DNA from: Rhizobium terrae
GTDB taxonomy: Bacteria > Pseudomonadota > Alphaproteobacteria > Rhizobiales > Rhizobiaceae
DNA: 64,000 nucleotides
Assembly (NCBI RefSeq): GCF_003425685.1
Contig: NZ_QJKM01000001.1
Coordinates: forward strand, 178,920 to 242,919
Reading direction: 5' to 3'
The position numbers were made by a program, and so were the translations under genes. The notes under the pieces are model-generated. The model was not told the DNA's origin and made no database searches. It saw only the letters and a program-made list of their open reading frames with translations. Shown here piece by piece: positions 27,284-35,351 of this stretch (position 1 is the first letter of the stretch; the number at the start of each line of letters is the position of its first letter).

Positions 27284-28069
27284 ATGAATTCGATGAACAC
27301 CAACTATTCCATCCGTGACGAGATTCGTGACTTCTGGTCGGAAAGAGCGGCGACTTTCGACGAAAGTGTAGGCCATGAAATATTCTCGGAAGACGAGCGG
27401 CGCGGGTGGCAGCGGCTGATCCGCAAGCATCTCGGCGAGGGCCGGGGCAGGGCGGCGCTCGATCTCGCCTGCGGCACGGCGGTGATCTCCCATCTCATGA
27501 ACGATGTGGGCTTCCAGGTGACGGGCCTGGACTGGTCGGATGCGATGCTTTCCCAGGCGCGCGCCAAGGCCAAGAAGCGCGGCACCGATATCCGCTTCGT
27601 CTCGGGCGATGCGGAAAACACGATGGAGCCCAAGGACAGCTACGATGTCATCACCAACCGGCATCTCGTCTGGACGCTGGTCGACCCGGCGGCGGCCTTT
27701 CGCGAGTGGTATTCGGTGCTGAAGCCGGGCGGCAAGGTGCTGATCGTCGACGGCAACATGGGCAAGGATACCTGGGTGAAGGGTCTTCAGAAGCTCTGGA
27801 CGAAGGTGACCGGCAAGGCGCCGGCAAGCCATATGAAGCCGGAAATGATGGCGCGGCACCAGAGCATCCGCTCGCGCGTCTATTTTTCCAAGGAAATGCC
27901 GGCCGAGGCGGTCGTCGAACTGCTGAGGCAGGCGGGGTTCGTCAACATCGTCGTGGACCGCAAGCTTTCCGACATCCATTGGGCCCAGGCGCGCAAGATG
28001 CCTTTCCTGCGCGGCCTGGAGCGCATGGTGCAGGACCGTTTCGCGATCTGCGCGACGAAGCCGGAGTGA
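27284..28069 (+). CDS. Class I SAM-dependent methyltransferase
   Basis: 261 residues. The SAM-binding motif I is AALDLACGTAVISHLMNDVGFQVTGLDWSDAMLSQA, followed by IRFVSGDAEN (motif II region), DVITNRHLVWTLVDP and WYSVLKPGGKVLIVD (motif III). It fits the Methyltransf_11/25 group acting on small molecules. It is transcribed divergently from the metal-chelate importer with a 114-base gap. It may modify the imported ligand or a metallophore, but nothing in the sequence fixes the substrate. Met 27293 is an alternative start nine bases in. Confidence 0.85.
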   Translation: MNSMNTNYSIRDEIRDFWSERAATFDESVGHEIFSEDERRGWQRLIRKHLGEGRGRAALDLACGTAVISHLMNDVGFQVTGLDWSDAMLSQARAKAKKRGTDIRFVSGDAENTMEPKDSYDVITNRHLVWTLVDPAAAFREWYSVLKPGGKVLIVDGNMGKDTWVKGLQKLWTKVTGKAPASHMKPEMMARHQSIRSRVYFSKEMPAEAVVELLRQAGFVNIVVDRKLSDIHWAQARKMPFLRGLERMVQDRFAICATKPE

Positions 28070-28116
28070 CCGGGACAGCCGCCCGATCCGGCCTGTCCGG
28101 GAGCGTCCGACGCGAC

Positions 28117-28142
28117 TTGGGTTGACGCGGGCGTCCACCCAA
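28117..28142. terminator. Bidirectional hairpin between convergent genes
   Basis: TTGGGTTGACG (28117-28127) and CGTCCACCCAA (28132-28142) pair at ten of eleven positions around a four-base loop, between the convergent methyltransferase and enolase-superfamily genes. There is no strong T-run. Confidence 0.4.
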
Positions 28143-28234
28143 ATCGATGCCCGGTCCGGCGGCAGGCGCTATCGTCTCGATCCGCCGCTTCTCTTCCTTC
28201 TCGATTGCGTGCAGGCTCGATTGCGTTGAGGGCG

Positions 28235-29431
28235 TCAGTCGAAGAATGTCCGGTCGTCATCGGCGAGGTAGCGCCTGGCCTTTTCCGGCACGAGGTCGAC
28301 ACCCATGCCGGGCCGGTCGATGACGTCGATGAACCCGTCCCTGACGATCGTCTCCGGCAGGCCGTCGACGATGTCGTACCACCAGTCCGGATCGCCGGTC
28401 GTATATTCGAAAGCGATGAAATTGTTGGGCAGCGTGGCGGAGACCTGGATGAGCGCCGCAAGTCCGAGCAGCCCGTTCGCGGTGCCGTGCGGCGCCATCA
28501 GGATGGAGTGCAGGTCGGCGTATTCGGCGATCCACTTGAGTTCCGCGATGCCGCCGACATCGGCCGGGTCCGGCCCGACGACGTTGACGGCCTGTCCCTC
28601 GATCAGTTCCTTGAAGTTCTGGCGCAGATAGATCTGCTCGCCGGTATGGATCGGCGTGGTGCTCATGCGGGTGAGCTCGCGATAGACGCCGGCATTGACC
28701 CAGGGCGTATAGTCCCCGGACAAGAGGTCCTCGATCCAGAGAAGATTGTAAGGCTCCAGCATGCGCACCAGCCGGATCGCGTCCGGCAGCATCCAGCCCG
28801 GACCGCAGTCGAGCGCCAGGCCGATCCTGTCCCCGGCGACCTCCTTCATCGCCGCGACGCAATCGACGAAATGCCGAAGGCCTTTTTCGGTGATCGGTCC
28901 GCGATCGAGCGCGCCGTGGAAAGGACCGGCATTCGGTTCATGGTAATAGAAATTCTCGACTTCCCGCTTCATCGGCGAGTGGAAGCCGATCGGCTGCTTG
29001 ATGATGGTGAAACCCTCCGGCAGGGCCATCATCTTCTTCAGGTCGTCCGCAAGGTCTTCGGGGCGGTGGTCGGCGAGCGGGAAGCGGATCGAGCCGTTAT
29101 AGACGCGGACGCGATCGCGCACCTTGCCGCCGATGAGCTTGTAGACGGGCAGGTTGGCCGCCTTTCCGGCCACGTCCCACAGCGCCATCTCGATGACGCT
29201 GACGGCCGAACCCCAGGGCTTGAAACCGCCGCGCTGGCGGATCTTCAGCATGACGCGCTCGACATTGGTCGGGTCCTCGCCGATCAGCGCGTCGCGGAAG
29301 GCCAGGATATGCGTCTTGAGATAGGGCTTCCAGGTCTCTGCCTGTCCGTAACCGGAAATGCCATCGTCGGTAACGATCCGCACGATCGGGCTCTTGCCGA
29401 TGACCGCGCATTTGAGATCGACAATCTTCAT
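28235..29431 (-). CDS. Mandelate racemase/muconate lactonizing enzyme family dehydratase
   Basis: 398 residues of the enolase superfamily. The three Mg ligands are likely D208 (LALDCGPGW), E234 (LLWIEDLL) and E265 (HTGEQIY). A KQP motif at about 145-147 replaces the usual K-x-K, and the general-base candidate is H315 in MAPHGTANG. These enzymes abstract the alpha proton of a carboxylate; most sugar-operon members dehydrate aldonates or aldarates. GGGAGG is just before ATG 29431. It follows the IclR gene by 33 bases on the same strand. It is distinct from the DgoD-like enzyme at 31576, so two different acid sugars may be handled. Confidence 0.88.
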   Translation of the reverse strand: MKIVDLKCAVIGKSPIVRIVTDDGISGYGQAETWKPYLKTHILAFRDALIGEDPTNVERVMLKIRQRGGFKPWGSAVSVIEMALWDVAGKAANLPVYKLIGGKVRDRVRVYNGSIRFPLADHRPEDLADDLKKMMALPEGFTIIKQPIGFHSPMKREVENFYYHEPNAGPFHGALDRGPITEKGLRHFVDCVAAMKEVAGDRIGLALDCGPGWMLPDAIRLVRMLEPYNLLWIEDLLSGDYTPWVNAGVYRELTRMSTTPIHTGEQIYLRQNFKELIEGQAVNVVGPDPADVGGIAELKWIAEYADLHSILMAPHGTANGLLGLAALIQVSATLPNNFIAFEYTTGDPDWWYDIVDGLPETIVRDGFIDVIDRPGMGVDLVPEKARRYLADDDRTFFD

Positions 29432-29463
29432 TCTTCCTCCCGGAGTTTTTTGTTTTCGCGCCG

Positions 29464-30237
29464 TCAGACAGGCATCGCCTCGCTCATCGCCCGCCCCGCG
29501 TCGATCGCGGCGATGCGGATCTCCTCCATGCGGCTCGGTTCGGCGCCGGCGAGGAACGGCACGCTGATGGCCGCGACCAGCCTTCCGGACCGGTCGAACA
29601 CGGGGGCGGCAAAAGCGTGGATGCTGGGTGCGTTCTCGCCGCGGTCCTGCGCCCAGCCAAGACGCCTTATGCGGGTCAGTTCCGTCATCAGCCGCTTCGG
29701 ATCGGTGATCGATTTCGAGGTGAAGGCGATCAGCGGCTTGGCGAGCCATGCCGCCAGTTCGTCCGGCGGCAGGTGCGCCAGCAGCATCTTGCTCGCGGCG
29801 CCGGCCTGGATCGGCATGCGCTGCCCGGGCGCCACCGTCAGCGCATATTCCCGACGTCCCTGCGAGGCGGCGAGCACCAGTATTCCTTCCGGATCGATGA
29901 CGGAGAGCTTGGTACCCTCGCCGAGGTCGGCCGAAAGCTTGTCGAGGAAAGGCTGGGCGAAGGCGGCAAGGTCGATGTCGCTGACGCTGGCGACCACATG
30001 CGAGGCAAGCTTCAGCAGGCGCCGCCCAAGGTGATAGGCGCCGGCATCGTCGCGGCGGACCATGTCGTGCCCCTGCAGCGTGTTGACGATCCGGTAGACC
30101 GTGGTGCGGGGCAGGCCGAGAACGGCGGTCAGCTCGCGGATGGTGACGCCGTTCGGCCTGCGTTCGAGGGCGGCCAGCAGGTCCATCATCCGGTCGATGA
30201 CGGGAATGGTGTGTTTGGCCGCACCGGCATCATTCAT
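29464..30237 (-). CDS. IclR-family transcriptional regulator
   Basis: 257 residues from Met 30237. The winged helix spans about residues 10-75 (IPVIDRMMDLLAALERRPNGVTIRELTAVLGLPRTTVYRIVNTLQ). The effector domain has GRRLLKLASHV, VAPGQRMPIQAGAASKMLLAHL and APVFDRSGRLVAAISV. In-frame Met codons at 30246 and 30294 lack ribosome sites. The best ribosome site in the region instead serves a 12-codon leader frame whose stop overlaps ATG 30237, so translational coupling is likely. The gene is divergent from the acid-sugar operon and directly upstream of the enolase-superfamily dehydratase, so it should control both directions. Confidence 0.87.
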   Translation of the reverse strand: MNDAGAAKHTIPVIDRMMDLLAALERRPNGVTIRELTAVLGLPRTTVYRIVNTLQGHDMVRRDDAGAYHLGRRLLKLASHVVASVSDIDLAAFAQPFLDKLSADLGEGTKLSVIDPEGILVLAASQGRREYALTVAPGQRMPIQAGAASKMLLAHLPPDELAAWLAKPLIAFTSKSITDPKRLMTELTRIRRLGWAQDRGENAPSIHAFAAPVFDRSGRLVAAISVPFLAGAEPSRMEEIRIAAIDAGRAMSEAMPV

Positions 30238-30272
30238 CTGGTCCATGCATATCTTCGCCGTTGACTTTCCAT
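30234..30272 (-). CDS. 12-residue leader peptide coupled to the IclR gene
   Basis: AAGGAG followed by seven bases and ATG (30272-30270) opens the peptide MESQRRRYAWTR, which ends in TGA at 30236-30234. The stop shares ATGA with the chosen IclR start codon (30237-30235). This is the strongest ribosome site near the IclR start and is out of frame with the regulator. Role is inference: coupling, or control by slow decoding of the three consecutive Arg codons. Confidence 0.4.
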   Translation of the reverse strand: MESQRRRYAWTR

Positions 30273-30296
30273 TTTTTATCTCCTTATCATGCATTA

Positions 30297-30315
30297 TTGA
30301 ACTTTGGAAGTTCAA
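30297..30315 (+). promoter_or_regulatory. IclR operator candidate in the divergent acid-sugar promoter region
   Basis: Perfect palindrome TTGAACTT-TGG-AAGTTCAA lying between the divergent IclR and RraA-like genes. It differs from the TTCG-N5-CGAA sites near the other IclR gene, which is consistent with each regulator having its own operator. Confidence 0.55.
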
Positions 30316-30392
30316 ATATGGATAAGCAACACATTGAAGGCGATCGATCCGCAGGTGTTGCGACAGGGTTTCTGCTGGAGGAGGCAGGCATC

Positions 30393-31088
30393 ATGGAGAG
30401 GGATACCGCGGCGATCGCGGCCACGGCCGCGCGTTTTCAAAAGCTTTATACCGCTGCCGTCTACGACATTCTCGACGAGATGGGCCTGCCCAATCAGTGC
30501 ATGGACCTCGATATCCGCGCGCTCGACCGGGGCATGCGGATCGCCGGTCCCGCCTTTACCGTCGCCTGCGCGCTGGATGTGCGCACCGACGAGGAATACG
30601 ACAACGAGGAGGTGAAGACCTTCACCTTCTTCCGCCGCATGTATGCGGGCTGCGTGGTGCTGATTTCCGCGGCCGGCGAGCGCAAGGCCGGCCACTGGGG
30701 CGAGTTGATGAGCACCGGATCGAAAGCCAAGGGCGCCGTCGGCGTCGTCGTCGACGGCGGCATCCGCGACGGCAACATCCTGATGGGCATGGAGAACTGG
30801 CCGGTTTTCACCCGTTATCTCTCACCGATCGAATCCCGCAAGCGCACCCGCATCAGCGGCATCGAAGTGCCGATCTCGGTCACCGGGACGCTGACCTCGC
30901 AGATCCGAGTCGATCCCGGCGACTGGATCTTCGGCGACATGGATGGGGTCGTCGTCGTTCCGGCCGGCAAGGTCGGCGCGGTGCTCGACCGGGCCGAAGA
31001 GATCATGGGGATCGAAAACCGCTCCCGCAACGAAATCCGTGCCGGCGGCGATGTCGCCGACGTCTATGCCAAATACGGCCGCCTTTAA
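30393..31088 (+). CDS. RraA-like / HMG-CHA-aldolase family protein
   Basis: 231 residues of the RraA/MenG-like fold, which includes 4-hydroxy-4-methyl-2-oxoglutarate aldolase and oxaloacetate decarboxylases. Seen are YTAAVYDILDEMGLPNQCMDLDIRAL, the GHWGELMSTGSKAKGAVG loop (about 100-117), and the substrate and metal motif DGGIRD (121-126). C-terminal VDPGDWIFGDMDGVVVVP is also characteristic. ATG 30393 has GGAGGAG upstream; ATG 30318 with GGAAG seven bases before it is an alternative adding 25 residues. First gene of a rightward acid-sugar operon. It may split a 2-keto acid produced by the dehydratases. Confidence 0.85.
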   Translation: MERDTAAIAATAARFQKLYTAAVYDILDEMGLPNQCMDLDIRALDRGMRIAGPAFTVACALDVRTDEEYDNEEVKTFTFFRRMYAGCVVLISAAGERKAGHWGELMSTGSKAKGAVGVVVDGGIRDGNILMGMENWPVFTRYLSPIESRKRTRISGIEVPISVTGTLTSQIRVDPGDWIFGDMDGVVVVPAGKVGAVLDRAEEIMGIENRSRNEIRAGGDVADVYAKYGRL

Positions 31089-31103
31089 CCCGGAGTGACT
31101 GCC

Positions 31104-31541
31104 ATGCTGACCGTTTCCTCGATTGCCCATGTGGCGATCCGCGTCAAGGATATCGACCGCACGCTCGATTTCTACGTCAACAAGCTCGGTTTTTCCGAGA
31201 TGATGCGCCTCGACAAGGACGGCCGGCTCTGGCTCGTCTACCTGCGGATCACCGACGACCAGTATCTGGAAGTGTTTCCCGAAGGCGAGGGCGAGCGCGC
31301 GGCGGAACGCGAGGCGGTCGGTTACAATCACCTCTGCCTCGCCGTGCCGGACATCCAGAAAACGGTGACCGAACTCGACGCGCTCGGCATCGAACGCATC
31401 CGCCCGACCATCAAGGCCGCCGACAACAACTGGCAGACCTGGATCGAGGACCCCGACGGCCATCGTATCGAGCTGATGCAGATGGCCGACGACAGCCTGC
31501 AGTTCCAGGCGATCGAGCGGCTTCGCGCGGCGCGCGGATAG
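31104..31541 (+). CDS. VOC-superfamily (glyoxalase-like) protein
   Basis: 145 residues, one complete VOC module of two beta-alpha-beta-beta-beta units. Putative metal ligands are His 9 in SIAHVAIRVKD, the Glu of YLEVFPEGEG, His in YNHLCLAVPD, and Glu in the terminal HRIELMQM, the usual H-E-H-E pattern. Members include glyoxalases, epimerases and dioxygenases; small one-module VOC proteins in sugar acid operons are often lyases or isomerases of unknown specificity. GGAG is eight bases before ATG 31104. Fifteen bases separate it from the RraA-like gene. Confidence 0.87.
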   Translation: MLTVSSIAHVAIRVKDIDRTLDFYVNKLGFSEMMRLDKDGRLWLVYLRITDDQYLEVFPEGEGERAAEREAVGYNHLCLAVPDIQKTVTELDALGIERIRPTIKAADNNWQTWIEDPDGHRIELMQMADDSLQFQAIERLRAARG

Positions 31542-31575
31542 GGTTTCGGCCGGGAGCCGCCCGGGGAGGGGCCTC

Positions 31576-32754
31576 ATGAAGATCGTCAGGCAGAAAGTCT
31601 TCGTCGCGAACGTGTCGCGGACCAACTTCGTCTTCGTCAAACTCTATACCGACGAAGGTTACGAGGGCGTCGGCGAGGCGACGCTGGAATGGAAGACGAA
31701 GACGGTCGTCTCGGCGCTGGAAGAGCTGGAGCGCGTGCTGATCGACCGCGATCCGTTCCAGGTCGATGCGATCGTCGAGCAGTTGCACCGGGATTCCTAT
31801 TGGCGCACGGGTGCGGTCTTCCGCACCGCGCTCGGGGCGATCGAGGCTGCACTTCTCGACATCAAGGGCAAGGCGCTCGGCGTGCCGGTTTTCGAGCTGC
31901 TGGGCGGCAGATACCGCGATCGCGTCGAGTGCTACGCCAATCACTGGTTCTTCGGGGCCGTGACCCCTGAACAATATGCCGATAACGCCCGCAAGGCGGT
32001 CGCGATGGGATATCGCGCCCTGAAATGGGACCCTTTCGATGTGGCGGACCTGGAGATGGACCGCAGGCAGCGCCGGCAGACGATCGAGATCGTCGCGGCG
32101 GTGCGTGACGCGGTGGGCCCGGACGTGGACCTGATGCTGGACGTTCATGGCCGCCTCAACGTGCCGACCGCAATCGCCATGTGCCGCGAGCTCGCGCCCT
32201 ACAATCTTCGCTGGATCGAAGAGCCGACGCCGCCGGAAAGTATCGACGCACTGGCCGACGTGCGAGAGAAAAGCCCGGTTCCGATTGCGGCCGGCGAACG
32301 CTGGTACGAGCCCGGCAAGTTCCTGGAAGCCTTGAACAAGAAGGCCGTCGATGTCCTGCAGCCTGACGTCTCGCATGCGGGCGGACTCGGGGAAACCAAG
32401 CGCATCTCGCATATGGCGCATCATCACCTGGTTCCGGTCGCCCCGCACAATCCGGTCGGGCCCGTCATGAACGCGATGACGCTGCACATGTCCGTCGCGA
32501 TCCCGAACTTCTCGATCTTCGAGACCGTTTCCGTGGATGTGCCGTGGCGCAAGGAACTGGTGAAGGAGACGCTGCAGTTCGAGGACGGGGCGATTCTCGC
32601 GCCGACGGCGCCCGGCCTCGGCGTCGAGCTCATCGAGGAAGCCTGCGGGCGCTACCCTTACGCACCCTATAACGTGCCGCTGTTCGACGGCAGCATGAAC
32701 ACCAGCGGCGTTGCGACCGGCGCCGCAACCCTGAAGGACCGCTCGCGCTCGTGA
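31576..32754 (+). CDS. Enolase-superfamily acid-sugar dehydratase, galactonate dehydratase-like
   Basis: 392 residues. Active-site features match the D-galactonate dehydratase subgroup: D189 and H191 in LMLDVHGR, E215 in WIEEP, E241 in AGERW, D264 in LQPDVSHAGG and H291 in APHNPVGP. Reaction type: Mg-dependent syn or anti dehydration of an aldonate to a 2-keto-3-deoxy acid in the cytosol. Specificity is not decided by these motifs; arabinonate, gluconate and others use the same set. GGGGAGGGG precedes the ATG. It lies in an operon with a UxuA-like mannonate dehydratase and a sugar importer. Confidence 0.9.
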   Translation: MKIVRQKVFVANVSRTNFVFVKLYTDEGYEGVGEATLEWKTKTVVSALEELERVLIDRDPFQVDAIVEQLHRDSYWRTGAVFRTALGAIEAALLDIKGKALGVPVFELLGGRYRDRVECYANHWFFGAVTPEQYADNARKAVAMGYRALKWDPFDVADLEMDRRQRRQTIEIVAAVRDAVGPDVDLMLDVHGRLNVPTAIAMCRELAPYNLRWIEEPTPPESIDALADVREKSPVPIAAGERWYEPGKFLEALNKKAVDVLQPDVSHAGGLGETKRISHMAHHHLVPVAPHNPVGPVMNAMTLHMSVAIPNFSIFETVSVDVPWRKELVKETLQFEDGAILAPTAPGLGVELIEEACGRYPYAPYNVPLFDGSMNTSGVATGAATLKDRSRS

Positions 32755-32867
32755 TCGGGCGAATGATTGACAACGCGGTCGTCTTGGCTCAAGTTATAGT
32801 TCGAATTGATGACATTCAAATATGAACTGGCTGGCAGCAAAGCCGGGCATCAATCGGGGAGGCGAGC

Positions 32868-33992
32868 GTGAGGGTAGGACTGACGCTTTTCGGCGATCAT
32901 CTGACGGAGGATGGTGCGCGCTTCGCAAGCCAGCTCGGTGTCGCCGACGTGGTCATCCATCTTACGCAATATGCGCGCAACGCCGACAACGGCAGCTACC
33001 GCGACGGCGGCGTCGGTCCGGTCAACGGCGATTGCATCGGCGTGCCGCTCTGGACCTACGAGGATATGGCGGGTGTCGTCTCGATGCTCGCAAGGCACGG
33101 CCTCAAGGTCGCGGCGATGGAAAACCTGTCGCCGAATTTCTGGTCGGACATCCTGCTCGACGGGCCGCGGAAACACGAACAGATGGATGGCCTGAAACAG
33201 CTGGTGCGGGACGCGGGCCGGGCCGGCATCCCGGTCATCGGCTACAATTTCTCGATCGCCGGCGTCTGGGGCTGGCAGCGCAGGCGCCTTGCCCGCGGCG
33301 GGGCGACGACTGCGGTCTTCTTCGGCGAGGAATTCGATGCACAGGCGCCGATCCCGGACGGGATGCTGTGGAACATGCGCTATCGCCCGGCGGAGGCGGG
33401 CGCGGCGCCGGTCCGCGTCTCGGAAGCGGAACTCTGGTCGCGTCTCGAATGGTTCCTCAAGGAACTGGTGCCGGTGGCCGAGAAGGCCAATGTCCGCCTC
33501 GCGGCCCATCCGGACGACCCGCCGGCGGAACGGCTGCGCGGCAATGCCCGGCTCGTCAACAGCCATGCGAAATATGAGCGGCTTCTCGATATCGTGCGCA
33601 GCCCCGCCAATGCGCTGGAATTCTGCATCGGCTCGCTGCAGGAGATGGTCGAGGGCGACGTCTACGAGACGACCCGGCATTTCGCCCGGAGGAGCGCGGT
33701 CGCCTACGTGCATTTCCGCAACGTGCGTGGCAAGGTCCCGCATTATGTCGAGAGCTTCGTCGACGACGGCGACGTCGACATGGCGGAGATCGTCCGCGTG
33801 CTGCGGGACGAGGGTTTCGACGGCGTGATGGTGCCCGACCACGTGCCGGACCTCGACTGCCCCGCGCCCTGGCATGCCGGCAATGCCTATACGATCGGTT
33901 TCATGAAGGCGCTGGCGGCGAATGCGGCGTCGCTCGGACCTGCGCGTTCCGCAAAGGCCGCGACATTCGAGGCGAGGCAGGCTGCATATTGA
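32868..33992 (+). CDS. Mannonate dehydratase family (UxuA-like) protein
   Basis: 374 residues of the UxuA-type TIM barrel that converts D-mannonate to 2-keto-3-deoxygluconate with a divalent metal. Metal-site blocks are HPDDPPAERLRG, FCIGSLQEMVEGDVYE, YVHFRNVRG and VPDHVPDLD. The N-terminal start (MRVGLTLFGDHLTEDGARFASQLG) departs from E. coli UxuA and resembles the shorter UxuA-like paralogues, so the true substrate may differ. GTG 32868 is preceded by GGGGAGG. The 113-base gap from the dehydratase contains a TTGACA but no convincing -10 partner. Confidence 0.85.
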   Translation: MRVGLTLFGDHLTEDGARFASQLGVADVVIHLTQYARNADNGSYRDGGVGPVNGDCIGVPLWTYEDMAGVVSMLARHGLKVAAMENLSPNFWSDILLDGPRKHEQMDGLKQLVRDAGRAGIPVIGYNFSIAGVWGWQRRRLARGGATTAVFFGEEFDAQAPIPDGMLWNMRYRPAEAGAAPVRVSEAELWSRLEWFLKELVPVAEKANVRLAAHPDDPPAERLRGNARLVNSHAKYERLLDIVRSPANALEFCIGSLQEMVEGDVYETTRHFARRSAVAYVHFRNVRGKVPHYVESFVDDGDVDMAEIVRVLRDEGFDGVMVPDHVPDLDCPAPWHAGNAYTIGFMKALAANAASLGPARSAKAATFEARQAAY

Positions 33993-34057
33993 CGATGAAA
34001 TTCGGCTGACGCCGGTCTGAAGGAGGGCGGCGCTGAAGCCGCATGGAGGAGGAGGAG

Positions 34058-35275
34058 ATGATGAAATTCGGGAAATTGGCCGTCATGGCCACCGCAATGA
34101 CGCTGCTTGCGAGCGGCGTTTCGCTTGCGGGCGAAGTCGTCTGGTGGACGCCGAACTTCAACGAGGCGCGGGCGCGCGAACTCGTCACCAGGTTCGAACG
34201 GGCCAACCAGGGCATCAAGGTCAAGCTCGAGATCACCACGACCGACGGGCTGCCGCAGCGCGTGCTGACCGCCCTGCAGTCGGGCGCGGCGCCTGATATC
34301 ATCGACGTGCAGCATGCCTGGGTGAACGGTTACGCGCAGAACGGCCTGGTGCTGCCGGTCGATGACGTTCTGAAGGACCGCGACGACTACATCCCGGCCT
34401 CGCTCGACTACAACACCTGGAACGGCAAGCTCTGGGCCATTCCCTATCGCATCGAGACCCATGCGGTCATCTTCAACAAGGGAGAATTCAAGAAGGCGGG
34501 CCTCGATCCGAGCAAACCGCCACAAACCTGGGACGAACTGGTCGCGGCCGCCAAGGCGCTTTCGAAGGACAAGGTGTCCGGTTTCGCCATCACCGGTGGC
34601 GGCGAGGTGGGCAATACGATCTTCCGCTCGCTTCCGTTCATCTGGATGAATGGCGGCGACATCATCTCGGCGGACGGCAAGAAGGCGGTCGTCAACCAGC
34701 CGCCGGCAGTGGCGGCGGTCAAGTTCTACACCGACTTCTTCAAGAACAAGCAGTCGCCGGCATCGACGCTCGAAAACGACGGCACGGCGAACCGTCGCCT
34801 GTTCATCGCCGAGACGGTCGCGGCTTACCAGTCCGGCCAGTTCGACATCGCCTCGATCCGAAAGGAAAACCCGAAGATCGATATCGGCGTGATGCAGATC
34901 CCGCATCCGCCGGGCAAGCCGACGGCCGCCATCCTCGGCGGCTGGAGCTTCGTCGTGCCGAAATCGGCCAAAAACCCCGATGAAGCCAAGAAACTCGTCG
35001 CCTTCCTGGCGGAAGCGCCCAACCAGGGCGCGCTGACAGATACCTTCCCGGCCCGCAAGTCGGCCATGTCGCTGCCGCGCTTCAGCGATCCGATCCTTGG
35101 CGTGTTCAAGGAGATGCTGCCCTTCGGGCGTGCCGTACCGAACAACAAGAACTGGGTGCAGATCACCCAGGCCTATTTCGACGGCATCCAGCGCATCCTG
35201 CTCGGCGACGAGGACGTGCAGACCGCGATGGACGGCGCCGCTGAGGAAATCCAGGCGCTGCTCGACCAGAAGTAA
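34058..35275 (+). CDS. Sugar ABC transporter periplasmic binding protein (family 1)
   Basis: 405 residues with signal peptide ending at SGVSLAG. Family-1 solute-binding protein features include EVVWWTPNFNEARARELVTRFERANQGIKVKLE, LTALQSGAAPDIIDVQHAWVNGYAQNGLVLPVDDVL, KLWAIPYRIETHAVIFNKGEFKKAGL and a late ILGGWSFVVPKSAKNPDEA. GGAGGAGGAG precedes the tandem ATG pair at 34058/34061. It is the receptor for the two permeases that follow, probably for an acid sugar or oligo-uronide, given the dehydratases upstream. Confidence 0.9.
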   Translation: MMKFGKLAVMATAMTLLASGVSLAGEVVWWTPNFNEARARELVTRFERANQGIKVKLEITTTDGLPQRVLTALQSGAAPDIIDVQHAWVNGYAQNGLVLPVDDVLKDRDDYIPASLDYNTWNGKLWAIPYRIETHAVIFNKGEFKKAGLDPSKPPQTWDELVAAAKALSKDKVSGFAITGGGEVGNTIFRSLPFIWMNGGDIISADGKKAVVNQPPAVAAVKFYTDFFKNKQSPASTLENDGTANRRLFIAETVAAYQSGQFDIASIRKENPKIDIGVMQIPHPPGKPTAAILGGWSFVVPKSAKNPDEAKKLVAFLAEAPNQGALTDTFPARKSAMSLPRFSDPILGVFKEMLPFGRAVPNNKNWVQITQAYFDGIQRILLGDEDVQTAMDGAAEEIQALLDQK

Positions 35276-35351
35276 TGCCGGAAAGCCGCTGCTCCGGAAA
35301 GCCCCCTCTTTCCGGAGCGGGACAGCATGCGAATTCCTGAAGGAGCCTGAG

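Noticed and set aside
32780..32820. AGTTC...GAACT half-sites before the mannonate dehydratase-like gene as a second IclR site
   Set aside because: The half-sites are about 20 bases apart and inverted in order relative to the palindrome at 30297, so the match is weak.
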